This document shows, piece after piece, positions 1 through 6,976 of a stretch of DNA of 18,934 nucleotides. Where the stretch lies: positions 1 to 18,934 of the forward strand of contig JACZVU010000036.1 in NCBI GenBank assembly GCA_022572485.1, read 5' to 3'. A program made the translations under genes and the position numbers. Source of the DNA: Myxococcales bacterium. GTDB lineage: Bacteria; Myxococcota_A; UBA9160; SMWR01. Under the pieces are notes generated by a model, which saw only the letters and a program-made list of their open reading frames with translations, searched no databases and was not told the origin of the DNA. Each line of letters begins with the position of its first letter. Positions within the stretch are counted from its first letter, which is position 1.

Positions 1-200
1 GTTCGCCCGGGACAAAAAGGGCTCAGCAGGTCGTGGGGAATCTTGTACGCCCAGCCTTCGGGCGCAGCGATGACCTCGGGCGCAGCGGTGGTTTCGGGCG
101 CAGCAGGGGCCTCGCCCGCTGCGGTCGCGGTCGAGACACCGAGCAGAAGAGTCGCGAAGATCCCCGCAAAACCGAGCATTCGCAAGCGCACTTTCACCAC
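1..200 (-). CDS. CcmH-like secreted protein, N-terminal part only
   Basis: The gene reads leftwards and runs off the left edge, so only about 66 residues are visible. A signal peptide is clear: basic start (VKVRLR), hydrophobic core (LGFAGIFATLLLGV) and small residues (STATAA). A spacer of three AAPE units follows, then the segment YKIPHDLLSPFCPGR. That segment resembles the start of CcmH/CycL-type cytochrome c maturation proteins, which are periplasmic thiol proteins that present apocytochrome to the heme lyase. Start: GTG at 200 (or 197) lies 6 nt after a strong GGAGGG; ATG at 179 is possible but has no ribosome site. The start overlaps the stop of the upstream ATPase gene by 7 nt, so the two are probably co-translated. 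The thiol motif beyond the first Cys lies outside the window, so the family call is moderate. The signal peptide and the gene itself are much surer. Confidence 0.6.
   Translation of the reverse strand, partial: MVKVRLRMLGFAGIFATLLLGVSTATAAGEAPAAPETTAAPEVIAAPEGWAYKIPHDLLSPFCPGR
51..104 (-). repeat. Three 18-bp tandem units encoding AAPExx
   Basis: Positions 51-68, 69-86 and 87-104 are three head-to-tail 18-bp units with an invariant core (tcgggcgcagc). In the CcmH-like gene they encode AAPETT, AAPEVI and AAPEGW. The unit length is a multiple of three, so copy number can change without breaking the frame. It probably serves as a flexible linker just after the signal peptide. Confidence 0.75.
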
Positions 201-1081
201 GATTCACCCTCCGGCCCCGGCAGCTGGTAGGCGTCGACCCGAGCGGCGAGCTGCACCAGGGCACGACCTGCGACGGACTCTATCCCCTCAGCTTCGAGAA
301 ACGGGCGGCCTCGGTCGGCGGCTGCCGCGAGACCCGCGTCGAACGGGATCCGCGCCAGCACCTCCACGCCGAGACCCTCCACGACCCCGGTGTCGACAGT
401 CTCGCGAAACAGCGGCCCTTCCGCTCCGCATTTCGTACAAATCGACGTGCCGAAGTTTTCCACCAGCCCAATCAGTGGGAAACCGGCTTCGCGAGCGCGG
501 CGCAGAGAGCGCTCGACCGCCAGCAGGGCCACCTGCGTGGGGATCGCGACCACGAGCGCGGCGGCGATGCGCGGAAGCCATTGACCGAGCGCGGGCAGTC
601 GATCCGCACCGGGCGCGAGGTCGACCACCAGAAAATCGAGCTGCCCCCAAGCGGTGCGACCGAGCAGATCCCCTAACGCGGCCTGCTCGAGCGCGCTTCG
701 AACGCTCGCCGCTTCGCCCCGTGGGCCGTCCCAGTCCAGGGCCTGATTGCCTTGAAGAAAGAAATCCATGCTTTGAACGAGAAGCCCCTTCGGGCCAGTC
801 GCGGCCCGAAGCAGGCCATCGCCCGTGACCCGCACAGGATGGCCGCGCAGGCCGAGCATCTTCGACACCGATGGGCCGTTCAGATCCGCATCCAGCAAAC
901 CCACGCGACGGCCGAGCTGCGCGAGGCCATAGGCGAGGTTGACAGCCACGGCGCTCTTGCCGACGCCACCCTTGCCGCTCATCACCACCACGATGCGGTC
1001 GACTTCGGCGAGCCGTTCGGCGACGCGCGCGCGAACCACCTCGACATCTTCGACGAGTTGGGAAGCATCGAATCCAGACAC
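194..1081 (-). CDS. Mrp/NBP35-like P-loop ATPase (iron-sulfur carrier family)
   Basis: This 295-residue cytoplasmic ATPase belongs to the MinD/Mrp branch of SIMIBI proteins. The deviant Walker A is at residues 36-43 (GKGGVGKS), with D64-A-D66 in the A' region. The late C215-T-K-C218 pair matches the CxxC that Mrp/ApbC/NBP35 proteins use to hold a bridging Fe-S cluster, and it follows the GLVEN segment typical of Mrp. Family members assemble or carry Fe-S clusters for apoproteins. The usual switch DLPPGTGD reads D154-LAPGAD here, a divergence that could affect ATP hydrolysis. Start: GTG at 1081 with GGAGG at 1093-1097, an 11-nt gap that is slightly long. No N-terminal MIP18/DUF59 domain is present. 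The stop overlaps the start of the CcmH-like gene. The family is well supported; the target protein is unknown. Confidence 0.87.
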   Translation of the reverse strand: MSGFDASQLVEDVEVVRARVAERLAEVDRIVVVMSGKGGVGKSAVAVNLAYGLAQLGRRVGLLDADLNGPSVSKMLGLRGHPVRVTGDGLLRAATGPKGLLVQSMDFFLQGNQALDWDGPRGEAASVRSALEQAALGDLLGRTAWGQLDFLVVDLAPGADRLPALGQWLPRIAAALVVAIPTQVALLAVERSLRRAREAGFPLIGLVENFGTSICTKCGAEGPLFRETVDTGVVEGLGVEVLARIPFDAGLAAAADRGRPFLEAEGIESVAGRALVQLAARVDAYQLPGPEGESW

Positions 1082-1177
1082 GGTCGCGAAGACCTCCGCG
1101 GGCGAGCGTGAGGCGCTCGCAAAGCAGCGATCGTCGAGTGTAGCTCACGGGCGCTGCTGGGTTCTTCGGCCCGGGCA

Positions 1178-1204
1178 TCGACCTTCGATCGAATCCCCTA
1201 CAAT
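1178..1204 (+). promoter_or_regulatory. Candidate promoter with -10 very close to the Nudix start
   Basis: TACAAT at 1199-1204 matches the sigma-70 -10 box at 5 of 6 bases. The best -35 is weak (TCGACC, 1178-1183, 15-bp spacer). The -10 ends only 11 nt before the ATG at 1216, and I see no Shine-Dalgarno in that gap, so the transcript could be almost leaderless. The 134-bp gap must also hold the promoter for the leftward ATPase gene, which I could not pick out. Confidence 0.35.
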
Positions 1205-1215
1205 CCGGGCCGACC

Positions 1216-1674
1216 ATGACGGAGCGCAGGGAAGTCAGCGCTGGGGGGGTTCTCTATCGCCGAGTCGGGGGGGGGATCGAGGTCGCGCTCGCCGAGCAAT
1301 GCGATCGCATCACGCATCGGACGACCACCCGGCTCCCGAAGGGCAAGATCGACCCTGGCGAAAGCGCCGAAGAGGCTGCGGTGCGCGAAGTGGCCGAGGA
1401 AATCGGCTTCCGGGCGCGCGTGATCGGCGCGCTCGGTACCGTCGAGTACGACTACACGGAAGATTCCGAGCGGGTTTGCAAAGAAGTGCACTACTTCCTG
1501 ATGGAGTGGGTTCCCGGAGAACCGCTCGAGCTCGATGGCGAGATGGATCGGACCTATTGGTGCGCGATCGGCAAGGCGGAAAAGAAGCTCACGTTCGAAA
1601 CCGAGCAGCGCGCGATCGCTTGGGCGCGCGCACGGCTCGAAGCCGAGGAACGCGGCACACGCCGCGGGGGGTGA
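1216..1674 (+). CDS. Nudix hydrolase
   Basis: This 152-residue single-domain protein carries a perfect Nudix box (G-x5-E-x7-REVAEEIGF, roughly residues 43-65), the Mg-binding loop that cleaves nucleoside diphosphates linked to another moiety. The N-terminal SAGGVLYRR strand and the TRLPKGKI segment before the box are typical of the diadenosine-polyphosphate/(di)phosphoinositol-type Nudix group. The substrate cannot be read from sequence. The protein stays soluble in the cytoplasm; there is no signal peptide. Start ATG at 1216 has no clear ribosome site but sits 11 nt from a -10-like box. The stop lies 4 nt before the start of the nuclease gene, so both are very likely one operon, suggesting nucleotide or DNA maintenance. 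Confidence 0.92.
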   Translation: MTERREVSAGGVLYRRVGGGIEVALAEQCDRITHRTTTRLPKGKIDPGESAEEAAVREVAEEIGFRARVIGALGTVEYDYTEDSERVCKEVHYFLMEWVPGEPLELDGEMDRTYWCAIGKAEKKLTFETEQRAIAWARARLEAEERGTRRGG

Positions 1675-1678
1675 TCGG

Positions 1679-2542
1679 GTGTCGCAGATCTACAGCCACT
1701 CGCGTCTCGCGACCTTCGAGGATTGCCCGAAGCGCTTCGAATACCGCTACGTGCTCAAAATTCCGACGGACACCGAGGGCATCGAGGCTTTCGTGGGAAA
1801 GCGCGTCCACGAAACCCTCGAACGCCTCTACAAAGCCGTCCAGCGGGAGCAGGTGCCCTCGCTCGAAAAGGTCATCTACCGCTATCACCAACTCTTCGAA
1901 GAAGGCTACGACGCAGATCGCGTGCGGATCGTCCGCGAAGGAACTTCGGTCGAGTTCTACCGACAGTCCGGCGAGCACTGCCTCACCGCCTACTACCGTC
2001 GCCACTATCCGTTCGATGGCGACGAGACCCTCGGGATCGAAGAGCGGGTGATCTTCGCGCTCGACGAGAAGCGCGAATACCGCTTTCAGGGGATCGTCGA
2101 CCGACTCGTTCGCGCGCGAGACGGCACCATCGAGATCCACGACTACAAGACGAGCCGGCGCGCTTCAACCCAGAAGCAAGTCGACGCAGATCGCCAACTC
2201 GCCCTCTACCAAATCGGATTCACGGAGCGATTCCCCGATCAGCCGATCCGGCTGGTCTGGCACTATCTTCAGCAGGACCGGAAGCTCACCTCGACCCGCA
2301 CGCCCGAACAGCTGCGCACCCTGCGCGAAGACACCATGAGCGTGGTCGACCGCATCAACACGGAATTCGACTTCAAACCGAAGCGCAGCGCGCTGTGCGA
2401 TTGGTGCGAGTACAACGACCGCTGTCCGATCTACCCGAAAGAACGCCTTCCCAAGGGCAATTCGGCCGCACCGCCAGTCGCAGCCGGGAAAGCGGGGCAA
2501 CTGCTACTCTTTGACAAGAAGCCACAAGCCGATCCCGGCTAG
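1679..2542 (+). CDS. PD-(D/E)XK nuclease with Fe-S cysteines (RecB/Cas4-like)
   Basis: This 287-residue protein of the RecB-type exonuclease superfamily carries the nuclease motifs in order: a start of SxLxxFxxCPKRF with C16, H44 in GKRVHETLE, D131 in GIVDRL, D145-Y-K147 in HDYKTS, and QLALY around 163-167. The C-terminal C230-x2-C233-x5-C239 together with C16 forms the four-cysteine [4Fe-4S] pattern seen in Cas4 and AddB. The family resects or trims DNA in repair or adaptation. No helicase domain is attached and no cas genes are nearby, so it is a stand-alone version. Start GTG at 1679 follows a G-rich stretch (GGGGGG at 1667-1672) and lies 4 nt after the Nudix stop; the frame stays open further upstream but only inside the Nudix gene. 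The last 35 residues are Pro/Ala-rich and end in QLLLFDKKPQADPG, which could be a binding tail. Confidence 0.88.
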   Translation: MSQIYSHSRLATFEDCPKRFEYRYVLKIPTDTEGIEAFVGKRVHETLERLYKAVQREQVPSLEKVIYRYHQLFEEGYDADRVRIVREGTSVEFYRQSGEHCLTAYYRRHYPFDGDETLGIEERVIFALDEKREYRFQGIVDRLVRARDGTIEIHDYKTSRRASTQKQVDADRQLALYQIGFTERFPDQPIRLVWHYLQQDRKLTSTRTPEQLRTLREDTMSVVDRINTEFDFKPKRSALCDWCEYNDRCPIYPKERLPKGNSAAPPVAAGKAGQLLLFDKKPQADPG

Positions 2543-2856
2543 CGAGTCCCGCAGAATACCGTGACACCGGTTCCCGACGAGGATCGGTGTAACCCGATTC
2601 CGCGATCCTCTCTAGCTGGGGAAGCCTTCAACTTCCCTTGCGGCGTCACGCAACACCGGCTCGGGGTCGCGCTCCTAGCGCTGCACCCAGCTCTTCATCC
2701 GCATGCAAACCTCCACCTCGAATCGCGGCTCCGCCACCGTGCCGCCGCCCCATCCGTAAGCCTTCGGTCTTCGCCAACCAGGCATTCCCACTGCGTCGCC
2801 GCTGACGCTCAGCTGCCGAGTGGAAGCTTGCGGAGCCGGCCGCTAGCCTCGATGGC
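2543..2856. other. 314-bp intergenic stretch without a convincing gene
   Basis: No strand holds an ORF with good coding character. A short inverted repeat is present at 2564-2569/2585-2590 (ACACCG/CGGTGT, 15-nt loop), and a 5-bp hairpin (AGCCG-atcc-CGGCT) at 2527-2540 covers the end of the nuclease gene; neither has a T-run. A 36-residue minus-strand ORF (2675-2785) has no ribosome site. The stretch must contain the promoter of the glyoxalase gene, but no good -35/-10 pair stands out. Confidence 0.5.
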
Positions 2857-3615
2857 ATGGCGTTGAAAGTCGAGCGGATCCCCACACTCGGAGACAACTA
2901 CACCTACCTCCTCATCTGTGACGAAACCAATGAGGCTGCGGTGGTCGATGCGCCGGAGGCTGAGCCCGTGATCCGGCGGGTGGATGCACTCGGCGTGCGG
3001 GTGACCCAGATTCTCTCCACCCACCATCACTGGGATCACTCGGCCGCCAACCCGGATCTCGCGAAACACTGGGGCGTCCCGGTATTCGGCCACAGCGGGG
3101 ATGCAGATCGCCTGCCGGGGCTCACCGATCGCCTCGAAGCAGGCGATACGGTCTCCGTCGGTAATCAGTCGGCGCGCGTCCTCTTCATCCCCGCGCATAC
3201 CAAGCACCACATCGCCTACCTGTTCGACGACGCGGAGGCCCTCTTCTGCGGCGACACGCTCTTCGTGGCGGGCTGCGGGCGGCTTTTCGAAGGCACACCC
3301 GAGATGATGTTCACCGCCCTCGTCGAAACGCTCGGCGTGCTGCCAGACGCGACCCGTGTCTTCTGCGGCCACGAGTACACCGAGAGCAACTTGGTCTTCG
3401 CCGCCCACGTCGAGCCCAACAACCGAGACATTCGGGCAAAACTCGAGCAGGTACGCGCGATTCGCGCCAACAAAGCCGCGGACTGGCACGATGCCACACC
3501 CGAAGAAATGACGATTCCCTCGACGATCGGTGAGGAGCGCCTGACGAACCCCTTCTTGCGAGCTGTGGATGCTGGCGAACTCGGCCGGATACGCGCCGAA
3601 AAGGATGGCTTCTAG
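2857..3615 (+). CDS. gloB: Hydroxyacylglutathione hydrolase (glyoxalase II)
   Basis: This 252-residue metallo-beta-lactamase-fold thioesterase hydrolyses S-lactoylglutathione to lactate and glutathione, the second step of methylglyoxal detoxification in the cytosol. All metal ligands are visible: THHHWDH (H56, H58, D60, H61), H114 in PAHTKHH, D133 in CGDTLF and H172 in CGHEYT. The glyoxalase II hallmarks GCGRLFEGT and EPNN are present, and the C-terminal domain ends in NPFLR followed by a basic tail, the usual family end. Length fits the family (about 250-260). The HTxGH segment reads HTKHH, a mild change. ATG at 2857 has no clear ribosome site; the reading is fixed by the N-terminal VERIPTLGDNYTYLL. 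The next reading frame starts 2 nt after the stop and is a thioesterase stump. Confidence 0.95.
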   Translation: MALKVERIPTLGDNYTYLLICDETNEAAVVDAPEAEPVIRRVDALGVRVTQILSTHHHWDHSAANPDLAKHWGVPVFGHSGDADRLPGLTDRLEAGDTVSVGNQSARVLFIPAHTKHHIAYLFDDAEALFCGDTLFVAGCGRLFEGTPEMMFTALVETLGVLPDATRVFCGHEYTESNLVFAAHVEPNNRDIRAKLEQVRAIRANKAADWHDATPEEMTIPSTIGEERLTNPFLRAVDAGELGRIRAEKDGF

Positions 3616-3617
3616 AC

Positions 3618-3719
3618 GTGTCCGAATCGCCGAGCACGCTTCCAGGCGGCGCGGCAGTGTCGACATACCGCCATCGGGTGGCGTTTTTCGAAACCGATGC
3701 AATGGGCATCGTCCACCCG
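3618..3719 (+). pseudogene. Truncated hotdog-fold acyl-CoA thioesterase (YbgC-like) stump
   Basis: Starting at GTG 3618, two nt after the gloB stop, about 34 residues read into YRHRVAFFETDAMGIVH. That matches the start of YbgC/4-hydroxybenzoyl-CoA thioesterases (Y..ETD..G.VHH.NY, where the Asp is catalytic). Immediately after the first VH the similarity stops: the frame goes on as PAEPSTPPAQPARN, low-complexity sequence antisense to the neighbouring DUF1232 gene, and ends at 3902. The HxNYxxxxE core and the rest of the roughly 130-residue domain are missing. I read it as the 5' remnant of a gene once in an operon with gloB, cut by a deletion or inversion close to 3717-3720. The exact break cannot be fixed without a relative. 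Confidence 0.65.
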
Positions 3720-3728
3720 GCGGAACCG

Positions 3729-4202
3729 TCAACCCCGCCCGCGCAACCGGCGCGGAATCTTCTCCAACAGAATCGACGCCGACCAGCGCGCGGCGCGCTG
3801 AATCGCGTCGAGGACATCACCCTGCCCCGACCAGTGAGAGCGCACGATGTCCGGGTGGACCTGGTTGAGAATTTTCGACAGGGCAGCGGATACGACCAGT
3901 AGATCATCCACGAGACCGATCGGGCCGACGAGGAGGCTCGGAATCAGGTCGATCGGAGAGAGCGCGTAACCAACGCCGAGCAGAGCGATCACCTTGCAGG
4001 AGATCGGAACCCGTGAATCGCGCAGGAGCCGCAGCAACAAGACGGTGAGATCAGGGAGCAGCAAGATCACATCACGGATTCCCAAAGCGGACCCTGGGCG
4101 CACCTTCACGACCCGCGCGCGCAGCCGATCGTAGAGCCGACGCTCGCGCGGATTCAGCTCGATGATGACAGATTCGTCTGCGGGTTCGATTCTTCCGTTC
4201 AA
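3729..4202 (-). CDS. YkvA/DUF1232 family membrane protein
   Basis: This 157-residue protein has the DUF1232 signature in its middle: KVIALLGVGYALSPIDLIP followed by a hydrophobic run and GLVDDLLVV. Two hydrophobic segments (about residues 44-62 and 68-107) suggest membrane association. The molecular role of the family is unknown. It is the last gene of operon A; its TTG start at 4202 overlaps the acyltransferase stop (TTGA), so translation is probably coupled. The C-terminus is rich in Arg. The TTG start is chosen for the overlap, with GAG-rich sequence upstream inside the acyltransferase. Its stop lies about 10 nt from the thioesterase stump on the other strand, so the rearrangement that cut that gene ended just outside this one. 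Confidence 0.85.
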   Translation of the reverse strand: MNGRIEPADESVIIELNPRERRLYDRLRARVVKVRPGSALGIRDVILLLPDLTVLLLRLLRDSRVPISCKVIALLGVGYALSPIDLIPSLLVGPIGLVDDLLVVSAALSKILNQVHPDIVRSHWSGQGDVLDAIQRAARWSASILLEKIPRRLRGRG

Positions 4203-5083
4203 CTGAAAATTCCCTCTCGTTCGCGACGGCCCCGCGCGAGCATCCCCGTGATCGTCGCCTTCACTTCCTCCACCTTGGCGTCGATGACCGCGTCCTCATC
4301 GGAGGCCTCCCCTTCGAAGTGCTGCGGTTCGCCAAAGTAGATGCGGTATTTGACCGGCAAGGGGAGCAACCCCAGCGGGCCGAGCCAGGGAAAGGTCAGC
4401 GTGATCGGCAGTGCAGGCGTACCGAACATGCGGGCGAGGCCCTCCAGGTTCGCGAAGCTCGGCTGCTGCTCTTCGGATCCAACGATGGCTACAGGTACGA
4501 TGGGCGTGTCCGTTTCGAGCGCCAAGCGCATGAAACCCGTCCCGAAGCGCTGCAGCCGATAGCGCTGCGAGAAGAGCTTGTTCATACCGCGAACGCCCTC
4601 GGGAAATGCGACGACGCATTCGCCGTTTTCCAGCATATGGATGCAATTTCGTGGCGTTCCGACCAGGGTCCCAGTGCGCGCGGCGAGAATACTCACCCAC
4701 GGCAGCTGCGGAATCCAATACTCGCCCATCGAACGCGCGATCCGGGGGGGTCGTGCCTCCATCAGCAACGCCAGCGCCAACATCGCCGCATCGAAGGGAA
4801 GCTGGCCCGCGTGGTTGGCGATCACGAGTACGCGCCCTTCGGGTAGGCGGTCGATGTCTGATACCTCGACGCGAAAGTAGTAGCGGTAGAGCAGCGCGAA
4901 GGGCAACAACACGCGGCGCATCCAAAGCGGGCTCATCCCGTACGCGTCGTAGCCGTACTCGTTGAGTTTATTGGGGACTTGGCTGAGGTGGTCGTCGATG
5001 ACCATCTGGAGGTTGCGGGCTCTCAGCGGCAGCATCGCTCCCGCAAAGTCGACCAACGCATCGAGTGCACTGGAGCGCGTCAT
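4199..5083 (-). CDS. Lysophospholipid/MGAT-like acyltransferase (copy A)
   Basis: This 294-residue PlsC-superfamily protein transfers an acyl chain to a glycerol or lysolipid hydroxyl at the inner face of the membrane. The catalytic block is N90-H91-AGQLPF-D98, with His and Asp six residues apart instead of the four in classical PlsC; I associate this spacing with the MGAT-like branch. The acceptor motif is F150-PEG-VRG, followed by PIVPVAIVG and the FPWLGPLGLLPLPVKYRIYFGEP block. A hydrophobic, aromatic stretch (LLPFALLYRYYF) precedes the active site. ATG at 5083 lies 3 nt after the SDR stop; the end overlaps the DUF1232 start by 3 bases. A paralogue with the same blocks is at 10082-11281. 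The substrate is not readable. Confidence 0.9.
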   Translation of the reverse strand: MTRSSALDALVDFAGAMLPLRARNLQMVIDDHLSQVPNKLNEYGYDAYGMSPLWMRRVLLPFALLYRYYFRVEVSDIDRLPEGRVLVIANHAGQLPFDAAMLALALLMEARPPRIARSMGEYWIPQLPWVSILAARTGTLVGTPRNCIHMLENGECVVAFPEGVRGMNKLFSQRYRLQRFGTGFMRLALETDTPIVPVAIVGSEEQQPSFANLEGLARMFGTPALPITLTFPWLGPLGLLPLPVKYRIYFGEPQHFEGEASDEDAVIDAKVEEVKATITGMLARGRREREGIFS

Positions 5084-5086
5084 CGC

Positions 5087-6004
5087 TCAGCTCCGCACGC
5101 TCTGCAGGGTCTCTTTGAGCCCGAACAGCGGCTGAAAACCCGTCGCATCCGCGAACCGCTCGCCGGAAAGCGTGATCGGATATTTGAGGAAGTCGATCGC
5201 GCCCGATGGATAGGCGCTCAGACCCATCCGGAACAGGCGTCGCAACAGCGGCCGCAAGATCGATTCGGGGATCGACCAGGCGTCGCCACCCGCCTCGCGG
5301 ATCGCAGTGCGCAGGGGAACTTCACCTGGGCCCGTGACGTTGAACACGCCTTGAAGGCGATGCTCGACGGCCCGCTCAATGGCTGCGCTCAGGTCTTCTT
5401 CGTGAATGAATTGCATGATCGGATCGAAACCCATCACGGTGGGAACGCGCCGCTCGCGTAGGTAGCGGCTGATCATCGAATGCGCGTAATACCCGAGCAC
5501 ATTCACAGGCCGGAGGACACAGGTCCGGATCTGCGGGTACCTCCAGAGGAACGCCGTGACCAGGGTATCGATCTCGACGCGGTCGCGGATTTCCGGATAG
5601 GAACGGCTCGCGGAAAGTGGAGAATCCTCGTCCATGTAGTAGGGGTTCTCGGGGGAGGCACCGTACACGTAGCCGCTCGAGAGCACGACCAGACTTTCCA
5701 CGCCGTTGTGAATGCAGTGATCGAGCAACTGCTTCGTGCCCATCACATTGACGTCGTGCCGCTCGCGCTCATCGATGCGAAAATCCTGAATGAAACCCAT
5801 GTGAACCACGCAGGCAGGTTTTTCCGTGCGGATCACGCCTGCGAATTTCTTCTTTCGCAGATCGACCCAATAGGGGCGAACCCCCCTCGGGTGCCCCTCC
5901 CATCGAGCCCGATCGACGCCACAAACCTCGAAACGCTCGCTGAGGCGACGGGCCAAGAGCCGCCCCTGGCCTCCCGCAATTCCGGTGATCAACACCTTTT
6001 TCAT
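5087..6004 (-). CDS. Extended SDR, NAD-dependent epimerase/dehydratase-like (copy A)
   Basis: This 305-residue Rossmann-fold protein has an intact cofactor motif T7-G-IA-G11-GQ-G14. S109-S110 followed by GYVYG lies where SDR catalytic Ser sits, and Y136 lies 26 residues later, the normal distance. The usual Lys four residues after Tyr is Arg (Y136-PEI-R140). The C-terminal half has the epimerase pattern LRPVNVLG, then FDPIMQFIHEEDLSAAI and GVFNVTGPG, so a nucleotide-sugar-like or lipid-linked substrate is plausible but unproven. ATG at 6004 follows GGAG with 7-nt spacing. It is the first gene of operon A (SDR, acyltransferase, DUF1232). A divergent hydrolase begins 104 bp away. A paralogue lies at 11278-12291. 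Confidence 0.9.
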   Translation of the reverse strand: MKKVLITGIAGGQGRLLARRLSERFEVCGVDRARWEGHPRGVRPYWVDLRKKKFAGVIRTEKPACVVHMGFIQDFRIDERERHDVNVMGTKQLLDHCIHNGVESLVVLSSGYVYGASPENPYYMDEDSPLSASRSYPEIRDRVEIDTLVTAFLWRYPQIRTCVLRPVNVLGYYAHSMISRYLRERRVPTVMGFDPIMQFIHEEDLSAAIERAVEHRLQGVFNVTGPGEVPLRTAIREAGGDAWSIPESILRPLLRRLFRMGLSAYPSGAIDFLKYPITLSGERFADATGFQPLFGLKETLQSVRS

Positions 6005-6092
6005 TTGTACTCCAAGGGCTTGCGGCTTCGGTGCGGCATTATTGAGGTGTGTCAGCCCCTCCCCGAAACGGCCGGATTGGGATAGAGTAGCG

Positions 6093-6104
6093 CCCCCGGA
6101 GGGG
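6093..6104 (+). promoter_or_regulatory. Shine-Dalgarno within a small GC hairpin before the hydrolase
   Basis: GGAGGGG (6098-6104) is a strong ribosome site 4 nt before the TTG at 6109 and decides that start. It is preceded by CCCCC, so CCCC (6093-6096) can pair with GGGG (6101-6104) around a CGGA loop. This could mask the site, but the stem is only four pairs. Regulation is speculative. Confidence 0.45.
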
Positions 6105-6108
6105 TCCC

Positions 6109-6825
6109 TTGGTCGAACCGTCAGCCCGCTTCGAAGAAATCAAAATACCTCTCCACGAATCTGCCCGCGGCGTGACGGAAGTCTCGGCGATCCTGGGTGT
6201 CCCGCAGTGGTGGCCCACCGGTCAGCGCATCGGTGTTGCCCTCGCTCACGGCGTCGGACGCGACCTATCCGATCCCGTGCTCGAGTTCTTGCAGCGCGAG
6301 CTCACCGAGCGCCGCTGCCTTACCTTGCGCTTCAATTTCCCGTTCGGAGAGGCCGGCAAGAAGCGGCCCGATCCCCCCGAGGTGTTGCAGCGGACCTTCC
6401 GCGCCGCGATCGCCACACTGGCCCGGGATCCGAACGCCGCACCCGCTCACCTGTTCCTGGGCGGAAAGGGGCTCGGAGGCGCCGCTGCCGCGAGCCTCGC
6501 GGGTGACCGGGCGCGGGTTGACGGAGCGTTTTTCATGGGCTTCCCCCTGCACCCCATCGGCAAGCCGGAACTCGTTTCACCCGAAGAACTCTTCCGCGTC
6601 ATTTCACCGATGCTCTTTCTTCAGGGCGAACGCGATCGCCAATGCAACCTCGATGTACTCAGGCGCACGCTCACCCGCGTGGGGGCACCGACGACCCTGC
6701 AGGTTCTCGAAGAGGCCGACCAACATTTCAGGGTGCTGAAGAGATCCCGCCGCACCAACGAAGAGGTTCAACAGGAACTCATCGCCTACATCTACGCGTG
6801 GATCCAGAAGATCGCCGACGCCTGA
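6109..6825 (+). CDS. Alpha/beta hydrolase of the KANL3/Tex30 type lacking the nucleophile serine
   Basis: This 238-residue dienelactone-hydrolase-like protein contains ALAHGVG (oxyanion region), LRFNFPFGEAGKKRPDP, a nucleophile-elbow segment, then D176 in LQGERD and H206 in DQHFRVLKRS. These fit the KANL3/Tex30 group, in which the elbow normally reads GGxSxGG. Here it is G118-G-K-G121-L-G-G, so glycine (codon GGG) replaces serine while the Asp and His are kept. Two base changes would separate GGG from AGC, which argues against a single sequencing error. The product may be a non-catalytic binding protein or use another residue. Start is TTG at 6109, chosen for GGAGGGG just upstream; no signal peptide. 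It is divergent from operon A and may share regulation with it. Confidence 0.85.
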   Translation: MVEPSARFEEIKIPLHESARGVTEVSAILGVPQWWPTGQRIGVALAHGVGRDLSDPVLEFLQRELTERRCLTLRFNFPFGEAGKKRPDPPEVLQRTFRAAIATLARDPNAAPAHLFLGGKGLGGAAAASLAGDRARVDGAFFMGFPLHPIGKPELVSPEELFRVISPMLFLQGERDRQCNLDVLRRTLTRVGAPTTLQVLEEADQHFRVLKRSRRTNEEVQQELIAYIYAWIQKIADA

Positions 6826-6976
6826 ACACCCATCGCGCACCGAAGCCGGATCGACCCGCAACGGCGCAACGTCGAGCAGTCTCCACAGGTTCCAATGCCA
6901 GCGCTGATCGCGAGCCATTGCGGACGGCCTCAACACCTCCAACGAACGGACGGGATGTAGCGCTAAGCCCCAGCGT

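Noticed and set aside
2675..2785. 36-residue minus-strand ORF starting MPGWRRPKAYGW in the gap before gloB
   Set aside because: No ribosome site and no family resemblance; it may be decayed sequence, but evidence is too thin to call a gene.
1679..2856. CRISPR array near the Cas4-like nuclease
   Set aside because: No regularly spaced direct repeats and no other cas gene; the 314-bp gap downstream is non-repetitive.
2809..3732. Minus-strand ORF of 307 codons across gloB
   Set aside because: It is antisense to a clear glyoxalase II gene and has no known motif or ribosome site.
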